Assembly: GCF_003051105.1 (NCBI RefSeq)
Contig: NZ_QAOO01000003.1
Coordinates: 62,001-126,000 of the forward strand
DNA from: Nitrosomonas nitrosa
GTDB taxonomy: Bacteria > Pseudomonadota > Gammaproteobacteria > Burkholderiales > Nitrosomonadaceae
Direction: 5' to 3'
DNA: 64,000 nucleotides
The notes beneath the pieces are model-generated. The model had not been told where the DNA came from and made no database searches. It saw only the letters and a program-made list of their open reading frames with translations. How positions within the stretch are numbered: position 1 is the stretch's first letter; each line of letters begins with the position of its first letter. A program made the position numbers and the translations under genes. Of this stretch, positions 29,663 to 37,901 are shown one piece after another.

Positions 29663-30565
29663 CTAGCTATCTACCCAATCTTTTCCTGTTAAGAATTCAG
29701 TGTAAAGCGCGGCTTCCGCACTACCCGCTTGCGGAGTCCAGTTGTACCGCCATTTGACGATAGGGGGGAGTGACATCAGGATGGATTCCGTTCGCCCGCC
29801 CGTTTGTAAACCAAACAGGGTACCGCGGTCCCAGACCAGGTTGAATTCGACATAACGCCCGCGGCGATATGCCTGGAAATCGCGTTCACGCTCACCATAG
29901 GGGGTGTTGAGGCGTCTTTGCAGGATAGGAAGGTAGGCTGTCAAAAAATGATTACCCACGCTTTGCATCAAGCTGAAGCAGGTGGTGAAATCAGGTTGGT
30001 TGAGGTCGTCAAAAAAAATACCGCCAATTCCACGCGGCTCTTTACGGTGTTTTAAATAAAAATAATCGTCACACCATTTTTTGAAGCGAGGGTAGTACTC
30101 ATCGCCAAAAGGCTGGAGCGCCGTTTTACAGGTTTGGTGAAAATGGATGGCATCTTCTGTGAAGCCATAATAGGGTGTCATATCCATGCCGCCGCCAAAC
30201 CACCAGACAGGTTCTGTGCCTTCTTTCTTGGCCTCAAAAAAGCGGACATTCATGTGAACCGTAGGCGCGTAGGGATTACGAGGATGCAAGACCAGCGATA
30301 CACCGGTCGCTTCGAAGGAACGTCCGGCCAATTCGGGACGTGCAGCGGTTGCCGAGGCAGGCAAGCCTTTGCCATGCACATAGGAGAAGTTAACGCCGCC
30401 TCGTTCTAGTACATTGCCTTCTTCAATTACGCAGCTCAAGCCACCGCCTCCCTCAGGGCGATCCCAGGCATCATGCACAAAAGGCTTGCCATCGATTTGT
30501 TCCAGGCCAGCTACGATTCTTTTTTGTAAATTTGTCAGAAATGTTTTGACATATTCGGTATTCAT
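29663..30565 (-). CDS. hemF: Oxygen-dependent coproporphyrinogen III oxidase
   Basis: This 300-residue enzyme converts coproporphyrinogen III to protoporphyrinogen IX in haem synthesis, using O2. Conserved features are [82 protein letters not shown] and the C-terminal [18 protein letters not shown]. Length is standard. It is divergent from aroC with 170 bases between starts. An aerobic lifestyle is implied by this form of the enzyme. Confidence 0.97.
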   Translation of the reverse strand: MNTEYVKTFLTNLQKRIVAGLEQIDGKPFVHDAWDRPEGGGGLSCVIEEGNVLERGGVNFSYVHGKGLPASATAARPELAGRSFEATGVSLVLHPRNPYAPTVHMNVRFFEAKKEGTEPVWWFGGGMDMTPYYGFTEDAIHFHQTCKTALQPFGDEYYPRFKKWCDDYFYLKHRKEPRGIGGIFFDDLNQPDFTTCFSLMQSVGNHFLTAYLPILQRRLNTPYGERERDFQAYRRGRYVEFNLVWDRGTLFGLQTGGRTESILMSLPPIVKWRYNWTPQAGSAEAALYTEFLTGKDWVDS

Positions 30566-30735
30566 GCTTTCCCCTAGGCTTTATTTATCAATCGAAACAA
30601 TATTTTTTAGGCTGTATAGCATTCTACCGATAGGCTCACAGTGAGGGAAGAAAATCAGCGATCTCGAGGAAGGCCATGAGAAAATCGTTGCCTGCTATGA
30701 TAGACTTGGGCCACTGAGATAACGAGAAAAATACG

Positions 30736-31908
30736 ATGTCAGGCAATACACTTGGAAAGCTTTTTTGTGTCACTTCGTTTGGTGAGTCCCACGGGCCTGC
30801 GATTGGCTGTGTGGTGGATGGTTGTCCGCCAGGTATGACGTTAACCGATGATGATATTCAGCATGAGCTAGATCGGCGTAAACCAGGAACATCGCGCCAC
30901 GTTACGCAGCGGCGTGAAGCGGATCGGGTGGAAATTCTTTCAGGTGTGTTCGAAGGAAAAACAACAGGGACACCCATTGCCTTGTTGATTCGCAACGAAG
31001 ATCAGCGCAGTAAGGACTATAGCAAAATCATGAATGTATTTCGTCCAGGTCATGCCGATTACACTTACTGGCAGAAATACGGAATTCGTGATTATCGCGG
31101 CGGCGGGCGTGCGTCTGCCAGAGAAACGGCGGTGCGTGTGGCAGCGGCAGCCATTGCCAAAAAATGGTTGCATGAAGTCTACGGTATTGTCATCCGCGGC
31201 TATATGGCGCAGTTAGGGTCTATCCTGATACCTTTCAAGCAATGGGAAGATATCAATCAAAACCCTTTCTTCGCGCCGGATAACAGCCTTGTTCCGGAAC
31301 TGGAAAGTTTTATGGATCGCTTGCGCAAGTCGGGAGATTCGGTGGGGGCGAAAATCAGCGTAGTCGCCGAGGGGGTACCCGTCGGATGGGGAGAACCTGT
31401 TTATGACCGGCTGGATGCTGAAATAGCCTATGCCATGATGAGCATCAATGCGGTTAAAGGTGTGGAAATCGGGGCAGGCTTTGCAAGTGTTAGTCAGAAG
31501 GGTACGGAGCATTCCGATGAAATGATGCCCGAGGGTTTTCTGAGTAATAATGCAGGGGGTATCTTAGGTGGCATTTCTACTGGTCAACCCATTACCGTCA
31601 ATGTAGCGATCAAGCCGACATCGAGCATCCGGCTGGAAAGACGATCTATCGACAAGACGGGGAATCCCGTTATCGTCGAGACACATGGCAGACATGATCC
31701 CTGTGTTGGCATTCGTGCCACACCGATAGTTGAAGCGATGCTGGCATTGGTGCTGATGGATCATGCATTGCGGCACCGTGCTCAGAATGCTGATGTGGTG
31801 TGTAATACGCCGAAAATTCCGGGCACAGTGATCAATGACCCGATGGCGGCTACCTCCTCTAAACCGAAACCGCCAATGGCAGACGATCCCGAGCCTTATG
31901 AAGTGTAA
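30736..31908 (+). CDS. aroC: Chorismate synthase
   Basis: This 390-residue protein uses reduced FMN to make chorismate, the branch point of aromatic amino acid synthesis. The start [22 protein letters not shown] is the family signature. It continues with [23 protein letters not shown] sequence (here [20 protein letters not shown]) and [17 protein letters not shown]. The last 30 residues ([17 protein letters not shown] at the end) extend past the usual length of about 360 and look disordered. Confidence 0.97.
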   Translation: MSGNTLGKLFCVTSFGESHGPAIGCVVDGCPPGMTLTDDDIQHELDRRKPGTSRHVTQRREADRVEILSGVFEGKTTGTPIALLIRNEDQRSKDYSKIMNVFRPGHADYTYWQKYGIRDYRGGGRASARETAVRVAAAAIAKKWLHEVYGIVIRGYMAQLGSILIPFKQWEDINQNPFFAPDNSLVPELESFMDRLRKSGDSVGAKISVVAEGVPVGWGEPVYDRLDAEIAYAMMSINAVKGVEIGAGFASVSQKGTEHSDEMMPEGFLSNNAGGILGGISTGQPITVNVAIKPTSSIRLERRSIDKTGNPVIVETHGRHDPCVGIRATPIVEAMLALVLMDHALRHRAQNADVVCNTPKIPGTVINDPMAATSSKPKPPMADDPEPYEV

Positions 31909-31943
31909 CTGAGTAGCCATGCTTCGGACAGCTCCTATGATGT

Positions 31944-31995
31944 TGCCTGTCTTCTACCGGGACTAAAAGCACTGGTTGCTTTTATCGGATAGGCA
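31944..31995. terminator. Bidirectional terminator-like stem between aroC and ogt
   Basis: An inner stem TAAAAGCA-ctggt-TGCTTTTA (31964-31984) is perfect over eight pairs. An outer stem TGCCTGTC/GATAGGCA encloses it. It lies between the convergent aroC and ogt stops and provides A/T tracts on both strands. Confidence 0.65.
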
Positions 31996-32002
31996 GTGAC
32001 GC

Positions 32003-32494
32003 TCAGAGCCCTGGCAGCTCACTTTGTTTTGTTTCATGCGCCAGCAACCATTGTTTGCGGGGAAGACCACCGCCATAGCCAACCAATTTGCCGTTGGCAC
32101 CGATCACGCGGTGGCAGGGAATAATGATGGAAATAGGATTCTTGCCATTTGCCAACCCTACAGCCCGTACTGCCTTGGGTGATTGAATGCGTTCAGCGAT
32201 ACTTTTATAACTGACAGTTTCGCCATAGGAAATCGTCGTAAGTAATTGCCAAACTTTTTCCTGGAACGCCGTTCCCGTTGCTTTGAGCGGAAGATCGAAC
32301 TGATACAGCTCTTTTGCAAAATAAGCTTTTAACTGACTGATGGTTTCAGTAAAGCGCGATGGATCATGCACCCAGGTTTCTTTCATGTGTGGCAGGTAAT
32401 TGTGCACATCCATATACAAGCCCGTAAGATGTTCACCATCACTCGTCAGTAACAGTGGATCGATAGGGCTCTCCATAATCGTGTAGTAGTTCAT
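32003..32494 (-). CDS. ogt: Methylated-DNA-protein-cysteine methyltransferase
   Basis: This 163-residue protein removes alkyl groups from O6-methylguanine by transfer to its own cysteine. The active site IIIPCHRVIGANGKLVGYGG is intact near residue 130. FQEKVWQLLTTISYGETVSY is the conserved DNA-binding helix region. It stands alone, without the Ada N-terminal zinc or AraC-type regulatory domains. The alkA-like gene sits 35 bases upstream on the same strand, so the two probably form a DNA-alkylation repair operon. Confidence 0.94.
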   Translation of the reverse strand: MNYYTIMESPIDPLLLTSDGEHLTGLYMDVHNYLPHMKETWVHDPSRFTETISQLKAYFAKELYQFDLPLKATGTAFQEKVWQLLTTISYGETVSYKSIAERIQSPKAVRAVGLANGKNPISIIIPCHRVIGANGKLVGYGGGLPRKQWLLAHETKQSELPGL

Positions 32495-32529
32495 CGTTTA
32501 GCCTCCTGTACTTTAACCTAGATTCCTAT

Positions 32530-33396
32530 CTAGGTTAAATGATGCCATAAGTAAATTGCGCCGTAAGCACGCCAGGGTTGCCATTTTTCTGTACGACGCC
32601 GAACTTCCATGGGGTTTTTTAACTGAAGTGCGCGCATAAGCCCTAGATCCGATTCGGGAATGGCATTGGGATCACCTAACGCACGCATGGCAATGTATTG
32701 TGCCGTCCATGGTCCGATTCCTGGCAACTCAAGCAGCTGTCTGAGGATCTCAGTCCGATTTTCTTGTTCCAGATCTAATGCGCCTTCCCTTATTTTTTGC
32801 GCGAGCTGGTGAATGGTGAGGGCGCGTCGTTGCGTTAAGCCGAGATCGATAATGGTTTGCAGCTTAGCGTTGGCGATCGCATCCGCCACGGGCGCGGTGC
32901 GATCCAATCCAGGAAACGGGGTTTCTACTGGCTTACCAAAAGCTGTCACAAAACGGCTATAGAGCGTAGTGGCTGCCTTAACGGTAACTTGCTGTCCCAG
33001 TATCGCGCGCAAACTCAACTCGAAGGCATCCAGAGTACGGGGAACGCGTAAACCGGAGTTATTGGCGATGAGTTGCCGTAGTGTTTTGTCGTTCTTGAGA
33101 TGCGCTTCGATAATGGCGGGTTCTGCATCCAGGTCAAACAAAGTGTGTAAGCGTCTCTGGAGACAGGACAGATAAGGCGATAGCGACGGGGATACCTCCA
33201 CGACGATCTGGTTATGCTCGGTATCCTGCCTTGCTGCAACCCAGCCGGTATGATCGTCGAGCTGGATCGTTCGCAGGTAGCGATTTGCCATAAGCTGCTC
33301 TACCCGAAAGCTGCCCCGGCTGCAAAAAAAACTGATTAAGGCGTGCCATGCCAAGGGTGGGTGATAATGCAGGTATAAAACGATCGATTTTTCCAT
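32530..33396 (-). CDS. alkA: DNA-3-methyladenine glycosylase II (AlkA-type)
   Basis: This 288-residue protein has an N-terminal AlkA domain and a helix-hairpin-helix glycosylase domain. ELSLRAILGQQVTVKAATTL and LLELPGIGPWTAQYIAMRAL are diagnostic, and the catalytic aspartate is in IPESDLGLMRAL. It excises 3-methyladenine and related alkylated bases. No AraC-type regulator is fused to it. It lies upstream of ogt by 35 bases and downstream of the RNA methylase gene by 38 bases. Confidence 0.92.
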   Translation of the reverse strand: MEKSIVLYLHYHPPLAWHALISFFCSRGSFRVEQLMANRYLRTIQLDDHTGWVAARQDTEHNQIVVEVSPSLSPYLSCLQRRLHTLFDLDAEPAIIEAHLKNDKTLRQLIANNSGLRVPRTLDAFELSLRAILGQQVTVKAATTLYSRFVTAFGKPVETPFPGLDRTAPVADAIANAKLQTIIDLGLTQRRALTIHQLAQKIREGALDLEQENRTEILRQLLELPGIGPWTAQYIAMRALGDPNAIPESDLGLMRALQLKNPMEVRRRTEKWQPWRAYGAIYLWHHLT

Positions 33397-33434
33397 TTCG
33401 TTAGTAACTCGGCTTCAGGTACGGTGGTCTATGG

Positions 33435-34244
33435 CTAGTGTTCATAATACTGCTGCCTCATTTTTTCGAAAAAACAAATCGCCGCCGCAGCGGCTACATT
33501 GAGTGATTCCGTGTTGCCTTGCATTGGAATGGCGATCTGCTCATCGATGACACCCAGTATCTGCTGTGACAATCCAGCGCCTTCGTTGCCAAAAACAAGC
33601 GCAATTGTACCTTTGAGATCCACTTGATAAAGGTGTCGTGGCGCTCGTAACGTGGCGGCAATGACCCTGCCGTTACTATTCTTAAAACGTTGAATTACCT
33701 GCGCCAGATCTGATGCCTCATGGAGAGTGAGCGCGAAATGGGCACCCATTGCCGCCCGCAATGTTTTCGGTGACCAGACATCGGCACAACCGTCGGATAA
33801 ATAGATATCGCTGACACCAGCTGCGGCAGCTGAGCGCAGTATCGAACCCAGATTGCCAGGATCTTGTATCGCTTCCAGTAATAAGCAAAATGTTTGATGG
33901 TCATTGACAGTATTCGGTACGGTTGTGGGTATGGTGATGAGCGCAATGATACCAGTCGGTGTTTTAACGGGTGAAACTTGCTTGAATAGGCCATCGCTGA
34001 ACATCACGGCGTGAACTTCCGCATTTTTGCTTATTTCGCTGACTAGACTACGAATTTCAGGGTGTTGGTAGCCTGATTCGCTCACGATCAGTTTGGTTGG
34101 CAGGCCTTGGGCACGCCGATAGGCTTGAATGAGGTGAGCCCCATCAAGCAGTGTTAGACAGTCTGATCGCCGCTGCCGAGCTGATTTCTCGAGTTTGATT
34201 AACTGTTTGAATAGAGCATGCTCGCGAGAAGTGATGGTGTGCAT
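33435..34244 (-). CDS. TrmH/SpoU-family RNA 2'-O-methyltransferase
   Basis: This 269-residue protein has an N-terminal substrate-binding domain (RRSDCLTLLDGAHLIQAY) and a C-terminal SPOUT knot. Motif 1 is LLLEAIQDPGNLGSILRSAA, motif 2 VALVFGNEGAGLS, and motif 3 IPMQGNTESLNVAAAAAI. It methylates ribose in rRNA or tRNA. The exact target cannot be told from sequence alone; RlmB-like and TrmH-like proteins share these motifs. Confidence 0.9.
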   Translation of the reverse strand: MHTITSREHALFKQLIKLEKSARQRRSDCLTLLDGAHLIQAYRRAQGLPTKLIVSESGYQHPEIRSLVSEISKNAEVHAVMFSDGLFKQVSPVKTPTGIIALITIPTTVPNTVNDHQTFCLLLEAIQDPGNLGSILRSAAAAGVSDIYLSDGCADVWSPKTLRAAMGAHFALTLHEASDLAQVIQRFKNSNGRVIAATLRAPRHLYQVDLKGTIALVFGNEGAGLSQQILGVIDEQIAIPMQGNTESLNVAAAAAICFFEKMRQQYYEH

Positions 34245-34575
34245 GAGGCGAAATTCATAAAAGCTATCGTTGATTGAGCTCGTTATTTTCGCACATCATG
34301 CATTCATGCATCGCACATCCATTGCGGATTTTTAGGGGGAGTCAGGGTAGGGCAAAAATTCGTTGAAAAAATAATGATGATCGATGACGCATGCTCATAA
34401 GCTTGGTTGTGAAAATTAATAGAATTGCGAATAGGGTATTGGAGCACAGGATTGTTTTACTGAACTCAAGCATTGCTGGCGTGAGCGTCCTGCCAGACTA
34501 AAATGGAATGCAAAGTAAGCAGATATGCCATCATTGGGTAGACACAGACAGGATCCGGCCGACTGATGAAGGATG
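34245..34575. other. 331-base gap without a recognised gene
   Basis: Between the RNA methylase start and the terminator of the PII-like gene. A short stem CTGGC/GCCAG lies near 34478-34498. No coding frame with a ribosome site was found. It must hold the promoter of the methylase-alkA-ogt run. Confidence 0.5.
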
Positions 34576-34607
34576 AAAAACCACCGGATTGTTATTCGGT
34601 GGTTTTT
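34576..34607. terminator. Strong bidirectional terminator
   Basis: AAAAACCACCG pairs perfectly with CGGTGGTTTTT over 11 bases with a 10-base loop. Read on the minus strand it follows the PII-like stop by a few bases and ends in T. Confidence 0.9.
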
Positions 34608-34613
34608 CAATAA

Positions 34614-34931
34614 TTAATATGAAACGGCAGGTCCTTCTACCCATTTGCAGTCAGAAAGCAGGCACATACCACCAAACTCTTTCAGTTTTGGAGATAATCC
34701 TGCCACAATCTTGGCTGCCTGATCTTCTTTGCAGGCCAGAACTACAACGGCATTCCCGTCATCCCAGAGCACTTCATTCGGATCACGTGTACCCCTTGAT
34801 CCTAAACCACCCGCGTTTCTAAGCACTGTGTAGCCTTTGGCGCCGGCTTTCAATAACAAGCTAACAAGTTCTTCGAGTTTTCCAGCATCGATGACGATCT
34901 CGATGCGTTTCATTGATATTGTTGAATCCAT
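34614..34931 (-). CDS. PII-like signalling protein (CPII/SbtB-type)
   Basis: About 105 residues from ATG 34931, chosen because GGAGG sits five bases upstream; longer in-frame starts exist. The ferredoxin-like PII fold is suggested by MKRIEIVIDAGKLEELVSLL, then GAKGYTVLRNAGGLGSRGTRD and VVVLACKEDQAAKIVAGL. The C-terminus FGGMCLLSDCKW carries two cysteines. This resembles carboxysome-associated CPII and SbtB proteins, which sense bicarbonate or adenine nucleotides, more than classical GlnB, since the uridylylated T-loop tyrosine context is absent. No carbonic anhydrase, transporter or RuBisCO gene is adjacent, so the partner is unknown. Confidence 0.75.
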   Translation of the reverse strand: MDSTISMKRIEIVIDAGKLEELVSLLLKAGAKGYTVLRNAGGLGSRGTRDPNEVLWDDGNAVVVLACKEDQAAKIVAGLSPKLKEFGGMCLLSDCKWVEGPAVSY

Positions 34932-34955
34932 ATTGTCCTCCATGTGAAATTTCAA

Positions 34956-35567
34956 TTAAGCTTTTAACAAGACCTTTCGCCGGCAACGTGGTGAAACCGT
35001 AGTTGCCAGCGCAGCGGAAACTGAGCACCTTCGGAAAATAAGCTGAACATGATTCTAGAACCCACCTGTATTCAACCAGCGCCTAATCAAAAGATTTTAA
35101 AAGCATTCACAGAATTACTTATCCGAAGTGTGTTCTGAAAAAATCATCAAAGCAACAGAACGTGGTCCGTTCCAGTGAGTTGAGTTTCTGCGGTAATGCT
35201 ACCTGCCTCGTTGTTATGAGGTTGTTAAAGAAAGATTAAAAAAGAATGAATGAGTGGATGAGACTGTGTTTTGGTCTGGCGATATGAGCGTTGCGTATTA
35301 CCACGTTTAATTGTATTAACACTGCATGCCTGCTGCCACCTAGGAAGCGACTGATTAATAAAAGGTAAGCTTCAGATTCTGCGAAGGTATTTCATGAGAA
35401 TGGGCCGTTACAGTAGATATCGTAACGTTCTTGTCTCAACCACGGGACGAGAAGTTGTTAATGAAGGGCATTAAAGTAGAGGCCATACATGCTGGAATTG
35501 TATACCTTTTGTTCATGGAAATTTGGCCTATCAAATCCACGCTACTACCTAACTTATTGGATCAGGG
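34956..35567. other. About 610 bases without a recognised gene
   Basis: This AT-rich stretch lies between the PII-like gene and the transposase remnant. Several short frames exist but none has a ribosome site and a recognisable product. The segment near 35399-35413 repeats at 36897-36911, on the other side of the transposon remnant. Confidence 0.5.
35399..35413 (+). repeat. Direct repeat flanking the transposon remnant, left copy
   Basis: AATGGGCCGTTACAG matches AATGCGCCGTTACAG at 36897-36911 at 14 of 15 positions in the same orientation. CTGCGAA precedes both copies at short distance. The pair brackets the transposase remnant. Confidence 0.4.
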
Positions 35568-36258
35568 TTAGAGTGGTATGTTCTGAAAATAGAAAGAAAG
35601 ATCAAGCAAAGTTGGTTGATTCCCCTTTACCGTGAAATGGTAGTTTGCATTCCGTTCCTCGACGAGGTATTGCGCCAATTCACGCTGGGTAAGCAGCGCA
35701 TCTGCTGTTATGGTTCTGCCTTCAATCGCAATGGCATCCAGCATGGGTGCAGCCATCTTGATTTCATTGGTTTGTTTTTACTCTGACGGGTGTTTGGAAG
35801 GGAGCACCCCTACTTTTTTGGGTGTAGCAGTAACCACTTTAGTGGCCAATGACACTCATGATATGCGTTTGTCTGCCCTGGTCATCAAGCGCGTTGCACA
35901 TGGTTTTTCCGTCGATGGCTAGTCTTTCATCCAGATAGCCATAGTGTGCATTCCAGATATTCAGCGCCTGATTCAGTTGTTCAGGGTCAACATTAACTAA
36001 GGCATTACGGATTACCGTGCGGCTTGGCGCTTCATAGCGGCCATTTCGTTTCCTGCACCGAAAGCGGCTGCGTGCATTGTTACCAAGTGATTGCACCCAC
36101 AGAGCAATATCTTTGTAACCACGCATCCCGCAGAGAATGGCAGCTACTGATAGTGAGAGTATTGTGGGCAATTGGTGCTTCTTTCCTTGCGCTCCACGGG
36201 GGGCATTGATTGCCTTGAAGGCATCATAAAGAGATAACATCTGGTTGGCTGTCAGTTT
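35568..36258 (-). pseudogene. ISAs1-type transposase, broken and truncated
   Basis: The N-terminal transposase-associated domain reads MLSLYDAFKAINAPRGAQGK and ILSLSVAAILCGMRGYKDIA, leading into the DDE domain start ERLAIDGKTMCNALD-like sequence and THIMSVIGH. Just after this a small deletion shifts the frame. The other frame continues TKVVTATPKKVGVLPSKHPS, meets a stop, then KQTNEIKMAAPMLDAIAIEG and NYHFTVKGNQPTLLDL. The remaining DDE catalytic half is gone. It cannot be active. Confidence 0.85.
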
Positions 36259-36712
36259 CATATTCGCTTTTCCTGTGAGGTAACGGTCATTGAGCACAGG
36301 ACGAGAAAGCAGTGCGCGCGCATTGCGTTGCAGCGGCAGGATAAACACACACTTGGATGATTGTGTTCGTTCATAACCCTCCCTTGTGCGCCGATACCCT
36401 TTGGTCGAACCGGCTAGAATCCAGTTTGAGGCGCGGTAGATCGTGCCATGAAAGCGATCAGGATCTACAAATGTTTCCAGTAGCAGGAGAGGATAACCAA
36501 AACGCTCCAGCCAGTCTTGTTGAATTCGGCGTCTACAGTGCGACAAGACTTGGGAGGCAAGGTTTGGGTGATGATGCTCCGGGAGAATAAGAAAACGCGA
36601 GTTATTTGCTACCAGATGGAGGCGGTCATACTGATGACGATAACGCTACCCAATCCATTTATCGCGTGCAGAGCACTTGAGGGCGGGTACTGAAAAACTC
36701 AGTAACGCTAAC
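36259..36712 (-). pseudogene. DUF4338 (DruA-like) domain fused upstream of the transposase, interrupted
   Basis: Reading inward from about 36712: LLSFSVPALKCSARDKWIG, a TAG stop where a Trp is expected, then RLHLVANNSRFLILPEHHHP, NLASQVL and FGYPLLLLETFVDPDRFHGT, ending KCVFILPLQRNARALLSRPV. This is the DUF4338 domain named for DruA of the Druantia defence system and also common next to transposases. The frame runs straight on into the transposase. Stop codons upstream of LLSF show that the N-terminus is lost. In this setting it is part of a transposon, not a Druantia system. Confidence 0.75.
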
Positions 36713-36896
36713 TATTAAAATTGCGTGCCTGTGAGGAGTGAACGGATGCTTCTTGGAGGTTGTATCAGACAATCTGTCTCTCAACAGTTGATTTAAAATT
36801 TACGTTTAACCCTAAATCGAGCGGGTTATCCTGAATCTAGGTCTATCTTTATGTTTTTATAAATGTTGTGGAGCTAGGCGTAAATCCAACCTGCGA

Positions 36897-36911
36897 AATG
36901 CGCCGTTACAG
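36897..36911 (+). repeat. Direct repeat flanking the transposon remnant, right copy
   Basis: AATGCGCCGTTACAG matches 35399-35413 at 14 of 15 positions, same orientation. It is too long and too imperfect for a simple recent target-site duplication, but may mark the original boundary of an insertion. Confidence 0.4.
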
Positions 36912-36967
36912 CTGACAGATAGTATGTTTGCGTGATAGCATCACGGAATCACAACCGGAAAAGAACA

Positions 36968-37298
36968 ATGCGCAAAGTGATTGGCATCCGTCCCGCAAAG
37001 TTACTGGCGGGACCGCGGATGATAGCAGTGATACCACTTCCACCGTCTGGTTCGTTTCCTGGCGGAAGTTGGCCGGCTTATTGTCGGAAGAAAACCGCGC
37101 GCTGCTGCTTCTGATGCACGAACGCCAACCCTGCACCGTGCTGGAGCTGGTCCAGTGGTCAGGCCGTGTGGCCAGCAACCTGTCGCGCACCTTGCGACAT
37201 TTAGAGCGCCACGGCCTGGCAAACTGCATCGCAGTCCGAACACGCGTGCCGTGCGACCCGAGGCGCTGGCCACTGAGTTTCTGGTCGTGCTCAATTGA
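36968..37298 (+). pseudogene. HVO_A0114/TumA-like HTH regulator, frameshifted
   Basis: The gene starts MRKVIGIRPAKLLAGPRMIA in one frame. It continues VWFVSWRKLAGLLSEENRAL, HERQPCTVLELVQWSGR and ASNLSRTLRHLERHGLA in a second, and ends KLHRSPNTRAVRPEALATEF with LVVLN-stop in a third. Each switch fits a one-base deletion, near 37010-37040 and at about 37220. The winged helix-turn-helix is the type used by TumA antitoxins. Unless there are sequencing errors, the protein is not made intact. It precedes the small gene at 37315 and the hsd operon. Confidence 0.7.
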
Positions 37299-37314
37299 TC
37301 TGAGAGGAGCGGAA

Positions 37315-37554
37315 ATGAAGTTCGAGGTGAATTACGACGAGGCCAATCCGGATGTGCTGACAGCCGCGAATCCGCGTGTGCGACACCACATGATTAGCAG
37401 CCTCTGGCGATCCGAGGAATTGCGTAACGAAATCAAATCACGAGTCAGTGTACAGCAGCACATTGATTGGATCAAAGCGACCTTAGGGTACCCCACAGCA
37501 GCGCTGTTCGAAGGGTGGGACAAGAATATCGCGCCTCCGACTATTGGCAGGTGA
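37315..37554 (+). CDS. Small protein of unknown function upstream of hsdR
   Basis: This 79-residue frame starts at ATG 37315 after the ribosome site GAGAGGAGCGGAA, 16 bases past the regulator stop. It is soluble and charged: MKFEVNYDEANPDVLTAANP, then WRSEELRNEIKSRVSVQQ and the end FEGWDKNIAPPTIGR. I recognise no family. Position and spacing suggest it was the partner of the broken regulator, possibly in a toxin-antitoxin-like pair. The ribosome site is the main support that it is a gene. Confidence 0.5.
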   Translation: MKFEVNYDEANPDVLTAANPRVRHHMISSLWRSEELRNEIKSRVSVQQHIDWIKATLGYPTAALFEGWDKNIAPPTIGR

Positions 37555-37901
37555 TCCGTGATAGCAACCCAGAAAATACAAAGACCGCTGATTCGCTACG
37601 CGGGTACAGCGGCCGAGACCTCGATAGGTTCAAAGCCGATAGGCAGTGAACTCAACGCGAAAGAATATCCTGAGCGGCTTGTTTGTCAAGCTGAGCTGAT
37701 TTTGGCTCAAACTCGGGCTTATCCGCTCAATTTGCACCAAACCGCCGAGTCAAGTGGCAAGAAAATCGCTGTAACTCTTTGTCCTGTCAGGATATACCGT
37801 TTAGCTCATGTTCGATGTCCGAGCCAAAAAAATGTATCAATTGCATCCTTCTGCCGCGCAGCAATGGGATTGCCTCAAGAGGAGTAGAACAGGTAGGCTT
37901 G
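37555..37901. other. 347-base leader region before hsdR
   Basis: A 109-codon frame beginning with GTG at 37558 spans most of it, but it has no ribosome site and no recognisable product, so it is not called. The region probably holds the promoter of the restriction operon. Confidence 0.45.

Larger units (their letters stand above)
35568..36712 (-). mobile_element. Decayed ISAs1-family element with a DUF4338 (DruA-like) domain
   Basis: The remnant reads on the minus strand from a DUF4338 domain into an ISAs1 (H-repeat type) transposase. It has internal stops, frameshifts and a missing 3' half. No terminal inverted repeats were found, so the ends given are those of recognisable coding sequence. 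The element forms the left border of the defence region. Confidence 0.75.

Noticed and set aside
36259-36712. Druantia (DruA) defence gene
   Set aside because: The DUF4338 domain is continuous with a transposase and contains a stop; no other Druantia genes are present.
37558-37887. 109-codon open frame before hsdR
   Set aside because: It begins with GTG without a ribosome site, has no recognisable domain, and its end overlaps the leader of hsdR.
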